Shown: positions 24,101 to 32,798 of the stretch, one piece after another
Numbering within the stretch: position 1 is the first letter of the stretch
Layout of the letters: each line of letters opens with the position of its first letter
The notes under the pieces: model-generated
What the model was told of the DNA's origin: nothing
Seen by the model: the letters and a program-made list of their open reading frames with translations, nothing else
Databases searched by the model: none
Origin: a virus
Virus record (IMG/VR): IMGVR_UViG_3300027833_000053
Coordinates: 1 to 59,901 of that record
Strand: one strand, 5' to 3'
DNA length: 59,901 bases
Translations under genes and position numbers: made by a program

Positions 24101-27100
24101 TTGACTTCTAATGTTGTTTAGTATTTCAGGAGACGTAGCTCTTGAAACGTATCCAGGTATAACATAAATACTATCTTCTAAAGTCTTCAACATACTAGGA
24201 ATAAGAGAGTCTGTAGACATATTGCCTATAGCAGACTGTATTTTTTTTCTAATGTTTTCTAGTTCGCTTTGACTAATGTCTGTTTTGAGTACGTCTAATA
24301 AAGCTTTGTCGTAAGCAGACTCTATAATTTCGTTAGAAATACTTTTAGACTTGTAGCCTTTATCAAACTTAAACACTTTAGATAAAGACTCAGAAAGCTT
24401 AACAAATTTGTCATTTGATATAGCTGTATTTTCTTTTAACGCTCTTTTAAGATTGTTTAAAGCATTCTCTCTATTTTTTATAATAGGGTCGTTTAAAAGA
24501 GCCTCTGTAAAGTTTATGATAAGAGGGTTTTCTTTAGTATTTTTCCAGTTGTTAATTCTAGTTTCAATCTCTAAGCTGCTTTGTGGATTTGTGTTGTACA
24601 CATTTAATATGTCACTCATCGCAGATAAGTCAGACTTAACAGCTTTTAAAACTTTAATTATTGCGTAAGAGTCAGAATCAGTAGATGGCTTTTTAGCAAT
24701 TCTAACAACTCCTAATTTAAATTTTTCAAGTTTTCTGTATTTAGGATATGTAGTAGTATTAAATTCAGTTTTTAATTCTTCTACTCTTTTTGTATTATTA
24801 ATTTCGTTTACAAAAGCTCTAACATCTTTAATTCCATTATTGCTTATTTCTAGCCAAGCCATAAACTCAGGAGAGTAATAATCTAAGCTAGGGTCTATAC
24901 CTTTTAATATTCTGCTTTGATTAGTGTATTTGTAAACAGCAAGCATTTCTGGACTATTTATATAGCTTAAAGCACTTGTAGCGTCAAATCCCATTCTTGA
25001 CAACAATACTAAGTCTTTTATTACCACAGTGTTTAATCCTAATCCAAAGGCTTTTAATTTAGAAGGATTATCTAAAACAAGCTGTACAAGCTCAGATATA
25101 AACTGAACTTCTTTACCGTTTTTAGAGTCCTTAAATTTATTTAAAACCTTACCTTCTATTTCTATGTTTGCGTTTATTTCTTGATTGTAAAAAGCTAAAT
25201 AGTTAGTATCTCTAAATGCAATAATAAGTTCACCTAATACGTTTCTTATTTCTAAGTTATTCTGTAAAGAGTATTTGTCAAACTGCATTGTAAGCATATC
25301 TTTTTGTTCTTCTGGAACTTTTACTCCAGACTTTTCTAAAGCACTTATGTAGTCGTCAGCTTTGTCTGCAACATTTTCTAAAGAAAGTCCAGTAACATCA
25401 GCCATTTCAGGATTAGAAATAAATCTTGTAGACTTAAAAATATAATTATTATAAGCTTTTTCAGCTTCTGTTAATTCTTTTTTGTTAATTCTACCGTCAA
25501 TAAACAATGAGTCGCCATCTTTATCCGAACCTTTAATTGCAGAGTTGCCTTCTGGTATAGCAACAACCTGTCCAGCATCGCCATCAAAAAAGTCTTTAAT
25601 TACATATACCTGAGACATAGAAAGCTTATCTGCTGGTATACGAGTAGCAGTAACAATATCTCCAACGCCAAACTTTTTTGACATAGATTCTGGTAAAACA
25701 ATTTCAGAAACAATAGAATTACCGTCTAAGTTTCCTTTTATGTAATTAATTTCAGAAGCTCTTACTCTTGATTTTAATTTAAAACCATAAGGAGACGTTT
25801 CAAAAGCTATACCACCTGGGCCTCTAAGCTTAGTTGCTCCTGATATAACGTTTTTAGAAAGAACCTCTTGTAGTTTTAACTGTATTCCAGGTAGATTTAT
25901 TAATCCACTACTAACAAGATAAGACATTGGACTACCAGCCCAGCTTGGGTCAATCATGTCTTTAATGTCTTGAGGCAAATTGTCTATTTGCTCATTGCTA
26001 TAAAGGTCTACAGCTTTAGCATAAGTATCTAATAAGTCTATTACTTCAGACTTCAAAGCATCAGTTGGTACTGACTGTAGGTAATTGCTAAGTAATTGTA
26101 TAGGAGTCGTAGAAGTAGTTTCATTTCTTTGAGACTCTAATATATTTTGTACACCAAACTTAGAAGCATCAAATCCTACGTACCTTAATCCGTCCTCGTT
26201 GCTTTTAGCAAACAAGCCATCTCTTTGCTCGTTAAGTTCAGTTAAAGATGTACGCTCTGAAATACCACCACCAAATTTATCATTTTTAATTAATAGTTTT
26301 ATTTGTGCTTGTGTAGCATTTATGCTGTTGCTACTTAAATTACTAAAAGTAGAAAGTATTTCGTCTTCTGTAATTTTTATTTCTTTTACATCTAAAGGAG
26401 TAAAGAATTTGTTTTTCGTACCAGATTTAACAGCAGACTTTGGCATAGTAACTATTGCAACATTAGTTTCAAACTTAGTAAGTAAGTGTTCTTTTCTGTT
26501 TTTCATAATAGCCCTAAGCTTTGCAAGCCCAACATAACCATTTTCAATAGACATTGCTATATACTTATCACTAAGAACAACAGTGTTGTGTTTTAAATAT
26601 GTGTCTCCAGCATCAATTCCATCTACCCTAGTGTCTCTACCAGAGTGTACTGTTTTATACACAGAACCATATTCGTTACCAAGACCAGCATTTTTATTTA
26701 AAAGTCTTGCGTCTTCAGGAAGCATTAAAGACTGTGCGTCATCTACTAGTTTGTATTCTGCTTTTTCAGCAGCAGTAAAGTCGCCAGAATCTAAGTCCTC
26801 ATCTGTAAGGTATTCAAGTCCATCTTTAGCATTAGGATTGTAATACAAGTCAGGAGTTATAATATATTCTATATGCTCAAACACAGGTCTACGTCTAGCT
26901 ATTGCCATAGCAGAACGCTTAGTATAGTCTACAGAGCTTTTTCTATCGCTATGTTTAGCTACTAAAGTTTTTTGAGCAGAGTATTTGTTTAGTGCTGTAG
27001 ACACAACTAAGTCTTCTAATAATGGCTTAGGAACTTTACCATCAGTAGATTTTATAACTCCGTTTTGAATTAAGTTGGTAATTATATAAGGATTGTCTTT

Positions 27101-30100
27101 AATATAATTTTCTAAAAACTTAACTTGTTTTGCAAGTTCTTCTTTGTTTATTATTTTTTCAAGAACAGTATTGCCATCGCTAAGTTTAAATAGGTTAGAA
27201 ACCTTATTTCCTTCAGAATATCTTGCACCCTCTATTTCTTGAGCTAAATCTATTACAAATTTAGACTCTATGCTTTTTCCAGCAGTTCTTAAATCTTTAT
27301 ACTTAGGAACAGTAACATTGTATCTCCTAGACTTTTCACTAAACACCATTATAGGCATTTGATATGAGTTTTCGTCCACAGTAAGCATTCTTAAAATGTC
27401 ACTCATTAATATCTCATCAGGAGAAAGGTTTACATAACTATCACCTTTTATCATTCCATCAATATCTGTTACTCTTACTCCAGATGAGGCAGAAATTTTA
27501 GGGCTTATTCCTAGTTTGTTTATTAAATAATCAAATACAGAACCATTAGAAACCTCTTTAATTGTTTCGTTTGTAGCTGTGGTTTGGTCATTAAGGTATT
27601 GTTTCATAGAACTAAAACCCTCATACAACGAAGATGTCTTGTTTAAAAGACTTGTGCCAGCTTCAAGTCTAGCCATATCAACCATTGTAATTTGATTAAG
27701 GTCTCTTGAAAGAATTGTTATTTCAGTTGCTATGCTTTTTAATAATTCAGAATCTATCTTACCGTTAGACTTAATAATATCATTTACTACGTCTATAGCT
27801 TTTAGCGTTTTACCTTTGTGCATAAAAGTAAAAGACTCTTGTATTGCAAATTGGTCTAAGTATGCTTGTACAGATTTAGATTTAAACTTAATATCACCTA
27901 TAGCCTCTATTAATTCAAGCATATTAACTCTTTTAGAGTCTTTTAAGAGCCTAAGTATATCTAAGCTTACATTTGTTTCATTGTCTGTAATAAGGTCTTC
28001 AATTACAAATTGTTCAAACTCAGCTATACTAGGCTCTATAAAGTAATCAGAATCTTTTTCTGTGTAAAATAAAACATCTCTTGACTCAACAACATTAGAA
28101 GACTGTTCGTGATGTATTCCTCTTGCTATAGCGTTTAAGTATTGATTAGAGCCAGCAACACTTCCGTACTTATCTTTATATAATTCTAAAGTAAATTGTT
28201 TAAATGCTTTTAATAAAGGCGTTTTAGGATTAATTATAGAGTCCATAAAGTCTGCTATAAATACATTTTCTCCTTTAGGGACTAAAGCCTTTCTAAACTC
28301 TTTTCTAATAGCCCTTCTAATAGCTCCTTCGTTGTAAAGATTTAACTCTCCTTCTAGCTTTCCGCTTTCTAATAAAAACTTACCTCTTTCGCTATTTAAG
28401 TAAAGAACAAAAGCGTCTATAAATTTAGATGTAGAAGACCTTTCGTTCTGTATTGCAACGTTGTCATTAGAATCTTTTGTCATTACAAAGTCGTCTAGCT
28501 CTTCTTCAAACAAGAAAGGTATTCTTTCAGAATTTTTATCTAATATTCCAGCAGACTCTAAAGCTTGTGTAATTTCATTATTACCTAAAGTACCTTCTGC
28601 TATAAGCTCACTTAATACTGAGCCAGATATGTCGTCTATACTTGCTTCATTATACTCATCATTAACTTCATTTATAAGTCCAGAGGTTGCAGAGTCACCT
28701 TTATTTATTCTGTCTAAAAATATAGCGGATTCGTCTTGTAAAATTTCTTTTATTTGTTCTTGCGACAATTCTTTACCAGACAGCCTTTCTATAGCAGACA
28801 TAATCATAGCTTCATATTCTCCTCTATTGTTTATAAGAACAGCTTTAATAAGCTCTGAGTTTTCATAATGTGCTTGAGCTATATCATTTAATGATTTGTT
28901 TGGCTTTTTCCTCATAACCCTAGAATTTCTTTTAGGCTTATGTATTTTACTTCTGCTGTCAGCGTTTCTTCTTATAATATCTAAAGCCTCTTCTAGCGTG
29001 TCTGCTCTATTAGCAGGAGAGTCCATTGCTTTTATAATTTTAAGCTTTTGTTCGTCTGTAGCCTTAGAAGGAACTTTAATTTTTTCTGCAACAATATTAA
29101 CTTTTCTTTTAAGTCTTTGTTCAGTCTTAACGTCTTTAGCTATTATGTCTGCAAGAGTAATGCTGTCTTTTTCTAGGTAATGAGCAAAAGCTTCTTCTAT
29201 AAGTAATTCTTGATTTTCTGGTTTAGCAACAGATATAGAGTCCATGCCCTCTATCTTTTTAAGTAAAGAGTTTATTTCATTAGTAAATATTCTACCTGTA
29301 TTTAAACTTTCTATAATACTCTTAATATCACCTTCTATAGTAGAATTGTGGTCTAACATATTTTTATACACGTTAGGATTTCTTATTATTTCTTCAATAG
29401 TTTGTGGGCCTAATTCTGTGTCAAATAAAATTAACTCAGGATAAGTCTGCGTTATATTTTTAATTATTTTACCATCTTCAAGAATAAGTCTCTTAATGTC
29501 TTGCATTAAAGGAGTGTCTTCAAACAAAGGATAAAGTACGTGTCCAAACTCATGCTTAACTACATTGGCAAAGTCTGGTCTGTTAGAAGCGTATATAGTT
29601 GCGTTTACTACAGCAGAAGTACCTGCTTCACCAAACATTTGAGACATCTCAGCTAAAGTAATAATAGCAGTGTTAGGATAGTTAGCGTCTTTTAAAGCGT
29701 AAACGTAATGTAGTGAGTTTTGTTTTTTAGCTTCGTCAAATTTAGCTATAGCTTCTTTTACTTTTTTAGTTTTTTCTTTTCTAAACTTTCTTCTTTCTAA
29801 TATTCCTAAAGGATTGTACCAGCTATACTTGTATTTGTCTTTAGCTTTTTTAGCATCTTTTTTAGCCTTTCTTACCGACTCTTTTTTACCTATAGGCTTT
29901 GACGGCTCTCCTTGTACTTTTCTAAGTTTGGCTCTTTTAAGTCTATCTAACTTTTTGTTTAACTTTTTAAGAGTCTCTTTGTTAGTTTCTTTTGCTATTC
30001 TATCTTCTAGGTTAGCAATGTCTTTGTCAAACGCTTCATTAGTTGCAGCTTTTTTAGGGTTGTCTTTTTCAGAGTTTTCTGTAACCTCTTCAAACTCTAC

Positions 30101-32797
30101 GTCTTCTATAACATCAGAAGAAACATTGTCTTTAACTTTAGGAGTATCAGACTTTTCTTTAGAAACAACTTCTGTTTCAAGTTCTTTTTTGGTAAAAGCT
30201 TCTTTAACAGATTCAGCTCCTTCTTTGACAGTGTCTACAGCTTTTTCAATAAATTGTGTCCCTTTTTCTTTTGCTTTTTGAAAAGTAGACTTTTTAGTAG
30301 GCTCAGATTCTTCAGCAGCTTTAGCTTTGTTTTCTACAAAAGTTTTGTGCTTTTCGTTAAAAGTTTTTTCTATTGCTTCAACTTTAGCTGCAAACTCTTC
30401 TTGATTTGTTGTTCCGTCTACTCCGTTTTCAGTTAATGATTCAGAAATTAATTTATCTAACTGCTCGTCTGTGAACATATCAGTATCAATATCTTTACTA
30501 CCCTTGTAGAACGCTCTAAATTTTTGAGTCATTATGTTGAACACATTTTCTTTAGGCATATCAAAAACCTGCTCACCTAAAGTAGGCTCTTGTCCTTCTG
30601 GCGCTTGTTCAGCTTGTTGTGCTTGCTCCTCTTGCTTTCTTTTTGTATAGTCTGCTTTCGCTTTATTTACACCGTCAAAAACTCCTTCTGAAAATTCTTT
30701 TACTCCTTTACCAAACTTACCTATTTGACTTGTAGCAGACTTAACAGCATCTTTAATACCCTCTACGCTTGCCGCTTTTCTTACTTTAGATTTAGTAATT
30801 AAACTAGTAGTGTAGGTGTTTATTTCTTCTTGTATTTCGCTATTAGATTTGTTAACATTATTTTGTAATGTATTAAAATCTGCGTCTAGCTCTGCTATAC
30901 GTTCATTAAGATTGCTTGCAGCTTGTTTTTTAGCAGAATCACTTAAATTGCTGCTTTCTATATCTTTAAGTTGATTTGTTAAATCAGCCTTTTGTTCGTT
31001 GTATATTGTAGACTGCTCGTTAAACTCAGCAGTATTTTTAGAAATACCAGTTTGCATTCTAAACAGCCTTGACTTTTCATTAGCGGTAATATTTTTCATA
31101 CCACTACCTACTTTTTCGTAAGTCTTTTTTTGCTCATTCATAAAAGCAACAAGCTCAGTTTGTAGTTTTGCGTCTACAGCACCACCCTCTCTACTTGCTT
31201 CTCCGTTTATCCAGGCTAATAAGTTGTCATCGTTCTGGTCAGCTACAGCCTGAGAAACCATGTCGTACATTGCAGATGTTTTGTCATAAGTGTTATCTGC
31301 ATTGTTAGCTCTATCCATTATAGAGTTTATAGCGTCTATCTTTTTGTCATTTTCAAAACTCCTGTCCGCTACGTCATTAATTAAATTTGTGTATCCACCC
31401 ACGGTAGAACCAGCCATACCAGATATAAGAGATATAGCTTTTGTTTTTCTTGCTTCATCAGATGAATAAAAGTCCCAGTAAGTAGGTGTTTTTTCTTCTT
31501 CACCTCTAGCTTCGTTAAAAGCTTTCTTCTCAATCCACTCTTGATAAGTTTCTTGAAACATCTCTTCAATACCTTCTGGAGCTAACATACCAGCAGCTTT
31601 TACACCTCTAGTTCCTTTAAGAAGTCCAGCTCCAAGTCCAGCTAATGCTCCTGTCTTCATAGCATCATCCATTCCCTCTTCTCCTAGGGTAGCCGCTCCA
31701 GCAATAGCAGCACCAGCAGCAGAACCTGCACTAGCATTGACTAATATATTTGCAGCTCTTTTACCAAATCCATTTTGTATTTGACCTAGCTTTTGTGTTG
31801 CTTTACCTAATATAATTTTAGAACCACCTCCAAATGTAAATCCCCAAGACAAAGCGTCTACCGCCATCCATTTAGAATTGTCTATAAATATATCAGCAGC
31901 TATTTGTCCAGCTAACTTTCTTCCCTCATCATCGCTTCCAAACTCCTCTAAGGCTCTATCATAAGCCATACCAGCAACAATACCACCATCAACTAAGTTC
32001 ATTCCTGCACCACCACCAATACCAGCTACAAGCTTTCCTTTTGTACTTAATCCCACAGCACCTTCTGACCTTGTAAATAGTTTGCCAATACCTTTTCCAC
32101 CTATTTGTCCAATGGTTCTTCCTGCTGGGTCTACAACCTTAGAAGATAATGCTCCAGCTTTTGCTAATCTTGTTCCACCTTTTGCAATAGACTTAGTTGC
32201 CATTTTAGTCATAAGAGTTCCTGCTCCTTTAACTAATCCTGCACCCCCTGCCATCATTGATAATAAGTTGGGGACTTGTCTTGCAAAGTCTGTAGTCCAA
32301 AAGTCTGCTGTCCCCATGTCTGACCATTTAAAGTCTTCTGACCCTGGTTTTTGATATGTTACAGCATAGTCTTGTAATTCTTGAGATGTATTTTCTTTAA
32401 CCCAGTCAAAAAAGTTTTTGCTAAAGTCTAATCCAACAGCTCTTTCTGCTGCACCAAGAGGTGTTGCAAAATTATAAACTAATTGAGTTAAGTCTACAAC
32501 TTGTTCTATAACGTCTCCAGTACCAGCAACTAAACTTTTACCAAGCTTTGTGCCTCCACTCATTAAAATATCTTCCTGAGTATTTCCTACACGCTGTCCT
32601 TGTTCGTCAAAATTAGAACCACCTTTATATTGTTGAAAAGCATCATACCCTCCTTCTCTTTCTTGCGTTGTAGCATCAACTTGTTCTTTCAATAGTTGAT
32701 TCTGCAAGTTAGCAGAAGGTGAGTCTGGTTGTTGCGGAGCTTGTGGTTTTTGATTTCTTGAATTAAAAAAACTACCAGCGTCAGAAAATTTTCCCAT
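21161..32797 (-). CDS. Giant internal virion protein with zincin and crAss-like RNA polymerase signatures
   Basis: A 3878-residue protein, 11.6 kb without interruption. Residues 1-60 are Gln-rich; 60-410 are Gly/Ala-rich hydrophobic (MMAGGAGLVKGAG; AAIAGAATLGEEG), as in ejection proteins that cross membranes. 540-720 are coiled coil and 730-1060 highly charged. HEFGH is at 1082-1086 with a downstream EEAFAHY (E1201-E1202), a gluzincin-type zinc site. Residues of about 2060-2430 resemble crAss-like virion RNA polymerases: DAGDTY-x-K, MPKSAVKSGTK, a RIP motif, VVAIPEGNSAIKG and SDKDGDSLFIDGR, with D2425, D2427 and D2429 in D-x-D-x-D order as the catalytic metal site of double-psi beta-barrel polymerases. 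The last 400 residues resemble C-terminal parts of phage polyvalent proteins (LLFQFKKYLPTLVAERF). It would be packaged, injected and transcribe early genes. Two internal virion proteins precede it. Identity as RNAP is inference from motifs and context. Confidence 0.8.
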   Translation of the reverse strand: MGKFSDAGSFFNSRNQKPQAPQQPDSPSANLQNQLLKEQVDATTQEREGGYDAFQQYKGGSNFDEQGQRVGNTQEDILMSGGTKLGKSLVAGTGDVIEQVVDLTQLVYNFATPLGAAERAVGLDFSKNFFDWVKENTSQELQDYAVTYQKPGSEDFKWSDMGTADFWTTDFARQVPNLLSMMAGGAGLVKGAGTLMTKMATKSIAKGGTRLAKAGALSSKVVDPAGRTIGQIGGKGIGKLFTRSEGAVGLSTKGKLVAGIGGGAGMNLVDGGIVAGMAYDRALEEFGSDDEGRKLAGQIAADIFIDNSKWMAVDALSWGFTFGGGSKIILGKATQKLGQIQNGFGKRAANILVNASAGSAAGAAIAGAATLGEEGMDDAMKTGALAGLGAGLLKGTRGVKAAGMLAPEGIEEMFQETYQEWIEKKAFNEARGEEEKTPTYWDFYSSDEARKTKAISLISGMAGSTVGGYTNLINDVADRSFENDKKIDAINSIMDRANNADNTYDKTSAMYDMVSQAVADQNDDNLLAWINGEASREGGAVDAKLQTELVAFMNEQKKTYEKVGSGMKNITANEKSRLFRMQTGISKNTAEFNEQSTIYNEQKADLTNQLKDIESSNLSDSAKKQAASNLNERIAELDADFNTLQNNVNKSNSEIQEEINTYTTSLITKSKVRKAASVEGIKDAVKSATSQIGKFGKGVKEFSEGVFDGVNKAKADYTKRKQEEQAQQAEQAPEGQEPTLGEQVFDMPKENVFNIMTQKFRAFYKGSKDIDTDMFTDEQLDKLISESLTENGVDGTTNQEEFAAKVEAIEKTFNEKHKTFVENKAKAAEESEPTKKSTFQKAKEKGTQFIEKAVDTVKEGAESVKEAFTKKELETEVVSKEKSDTPKVKDNVSSDVIEDVEFEEVTENSEKDNPKKAATNEAFDKDIANLEDRIAKETNKETLKKLNKKLDRLKRAKLRKVQGEPSKPIGKKESVRKAKKDAKKAKDKYKYSWYNPLGILERRKFRKEKTKKVKEAIAKFDEAKKQNSLHYVYALKDANYPNTAIITLAEMSQMFGEAGTSAVVNATIYASNRPDFANVVKHEFGHVLYPLFEDTPLMQDIKRLILEDGKIIKNITQTYPELILFDTELGPQTIEEIIRNPNVYKNMLDHNSTIEGDIKSIIESLNTGRIFTNEINSLLKKIEGMDSISVAKPENQELLIEEAFAHYLEKDSITLADIIAKDVKTEQRLKRKVNIVAEKIKVPSKATDEQKLKIIKAMDSPANRADTLEEALDIIRRNADSRSKIHKPKRNSRVMRKKPNKSLNDIAQAHYENSELIKAVLINNRGEYEAMIMSAIERLSGKELSQEQIKEILQDESAIFLDRINKGDSATSGLINEVNDEYNEASIDDISGSVLSELIAEGTLGNNEITQALESAGILDKNSERIPFLFEEELDDFVMTKDSNDNVAIQNERSSTSKFIDAFVLYLNSERGKFLLESGKLEGELNLYNEGAIRRAIRKEFRKALVPKGENVFIADFMDSIINPKTPLLKAFKQFTLELYKDKYGSVAGSNQYLNAIARGIHHEQSSNVVESRDVLFYTEKDSDYFIEPSIAEFEQFVIEDLITDNETNVSLDILRLLKDSKRVNMLELIEAIGDIKFKSKSVQAYLDQFAIQESFTFMHKGKTLKAIDVVNDIIKSNGKIDSELLKSIATEITILSRDLNQITMVDMARLEAGTSLLNKTSSLYEGFSSMKQYLNDQTTATNETIKEVSNGSVFDYLINKLGISPKISASSGVRVTDIDGMIKGDSYVNLSPDEILMSDILRMLTVDENSYQMPIMVFSEKSRRYNVTVPKYKDLRTAGKSIESKFVIDLAQEIEGARYSEGNKVSNLFKLSDGNTVLEKIINKEELAKQVKFLENYIKDNPYIITNLIQNGVIKSTDGKVPKPLLEDLVVSTALNKYSAQKTLVAKHSDRKSSVDYTKRSAMAIARRRPVFEHIEYIITPDLYYNPNAKDGLEYLTDEDLDSGDFTAAEKAEYKLVDDAQSLMLPEDARLLNKNAGLGNEYGSVYKTVHSGRDTRVDGIDAGDTYLKHNTVVLSDKYIAMSIENGYVGLAKLRAIMKNRKEHLLTKFETNVAIVTMPKSAVKSGTKNKFFTPLDVKEIKITEDEILSTFSNLSSNSINATQAQIKLLIKNDKFGGGISERTSLTELNEQRDGLFAKSNEDGLRYVGFDASKFGVQNILESQRNETTSTTPIQLLSNYLQSVPTDALKSEVIDLLDTYAKAVDLYSNEQIDNLPQDIKDMIDPSWAGSPMSYLVSSGLINLPGIQLKLQEVLSKNVISGATKLRGPGGIAFETSPYGFKLKSRVRASEINYIKGNLDGNSIVSEIVLPESMSKKFGVGDIVTATRIPADKLSMSQVYVIKDFFDGDAGQVVAIPEGNSAIKGSDKDGDSLFIDGRINKKELTEAEKAYNNYIFKSTRFISNPEMADVTGLSLENVADKADDYISALEKSGVKVPEEQKDMLTMQFDKYSLQNNLEIRNVLGELIIAFRDTNYLAFYNQEINANIEIEGKVLNKFKDSKNGKEVQFISELVQLVLDNPSKLKAFGLGLNTVVIKDLVLLSRMGFDATSALSYINSPEMLAVYKYTNQSRILKGIDPSLDYYSPEFMAWLEISNNGIKDVRAFVNEINNTKRVEELKTEFNTTTYPKYRKLEKFKLGVVRIAKKPSTDSDSYAIIKVLKAVKSDLSAMSDILNVYNTNPQSSLEIETRINNWKNTKENPLIINFTEALLNDPIIKNRENALNNLKRALKENTAISNDKFVKLSESLSKVFKFDKGYKSKSISNEIIESAYDKALLDVLKTDISQSELENIRKKIQSAIGNMSTDSLIPSMLKTLEDSIYVIPGYVSRATSPEILNNIRSQFEIESKDIEIMGMSFAEALLVYKYNQPSKTGKKGRLINDNSLLSVMPTSIVNKINESLTAEKINKGLTLSRADVFSAARSNIYSVPNVYFGNDVLSPEIKEAIQTNRDFLKFIESNGVFKLANIPYQKLTSSNKNIVDMLFTRQGDNLVFDIEKVKSIIEGGIDIAPIMFNKELHYIDLKSIADNNNPSQWIKKADTVETTPTPPPGKDSAIVLAETLKKKGDRIMRRKVINDSALRSFNQDMTLEEYFEARGLKKSLMKNDTISQEVEKEFRKLKNSKKFIDSLLDNANEFSLANMSKFTKEELMGTAVAISTDDSLEKVGKNAITKEISILIAQKARDEQMALNPEGYAGANEGDVSFFKKWLMSNDVDTNNPDVQAMTRTVEEQYFKFTQEYSKQARPIKVIAKSLKADFYKKVGAVEYVKLWFKGDLNKEIYKNVYEMRTDKDGSEYIVLKKDTTTLSKNEKAFHTEFSRVMQTVSGNEEYTGSIPYHTINSNEAFMRQGLYGMYLTSEGMENHLNSVPVYSTDPISGQQVQRTFLEWKELYANKSVSKSKFKNLKDFSEIKKRAEELLKSGVDEDGTAIEYDRVAINLLLETNETSGYIAQESVNMKEFASYDLESIALKTLRTQMFNYGSNDFMGFKNLGFMIDGVLEYNEDNPNLKEWVQTIYKEYLAKQGPKKKTSKLGKAADAFVLFTTLKVLGPWNIGIPLGNIAIGKYQAMRASGMKQFIKGESRFLNPKNFKKNAALIRNYVSFDMSMYENFYSMQEKTPFDQIADLIMLPMEQSEKYIQGATFLSFLTDEEYNNINVDENGLIVNSPISEKRVIDIMEKVKKEQGKGYNTTNQRLTGMHATSRLLFQFKKYLPTLVAERFGKERINRLGQYQVGSVRAVKNVVTDYMTGKITYEELKNQPKHVREGVRKFRNGVFLSLAIALMAGWDDDDDWKDKLSRDTQLLYDTDKYKYRLAPSAYWNIKSMVD

Positions 32798-32798
32798 C

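Noticed and set aside
28461-30436. Several long plus-strand open frames opposite the giant gene
   Set aside because: They are Ser/Leu/Phe-rich reverse complements of Lys/Glu-rich coding sequence and lack start contexts; typical antisense shadows in AT-rich genes.
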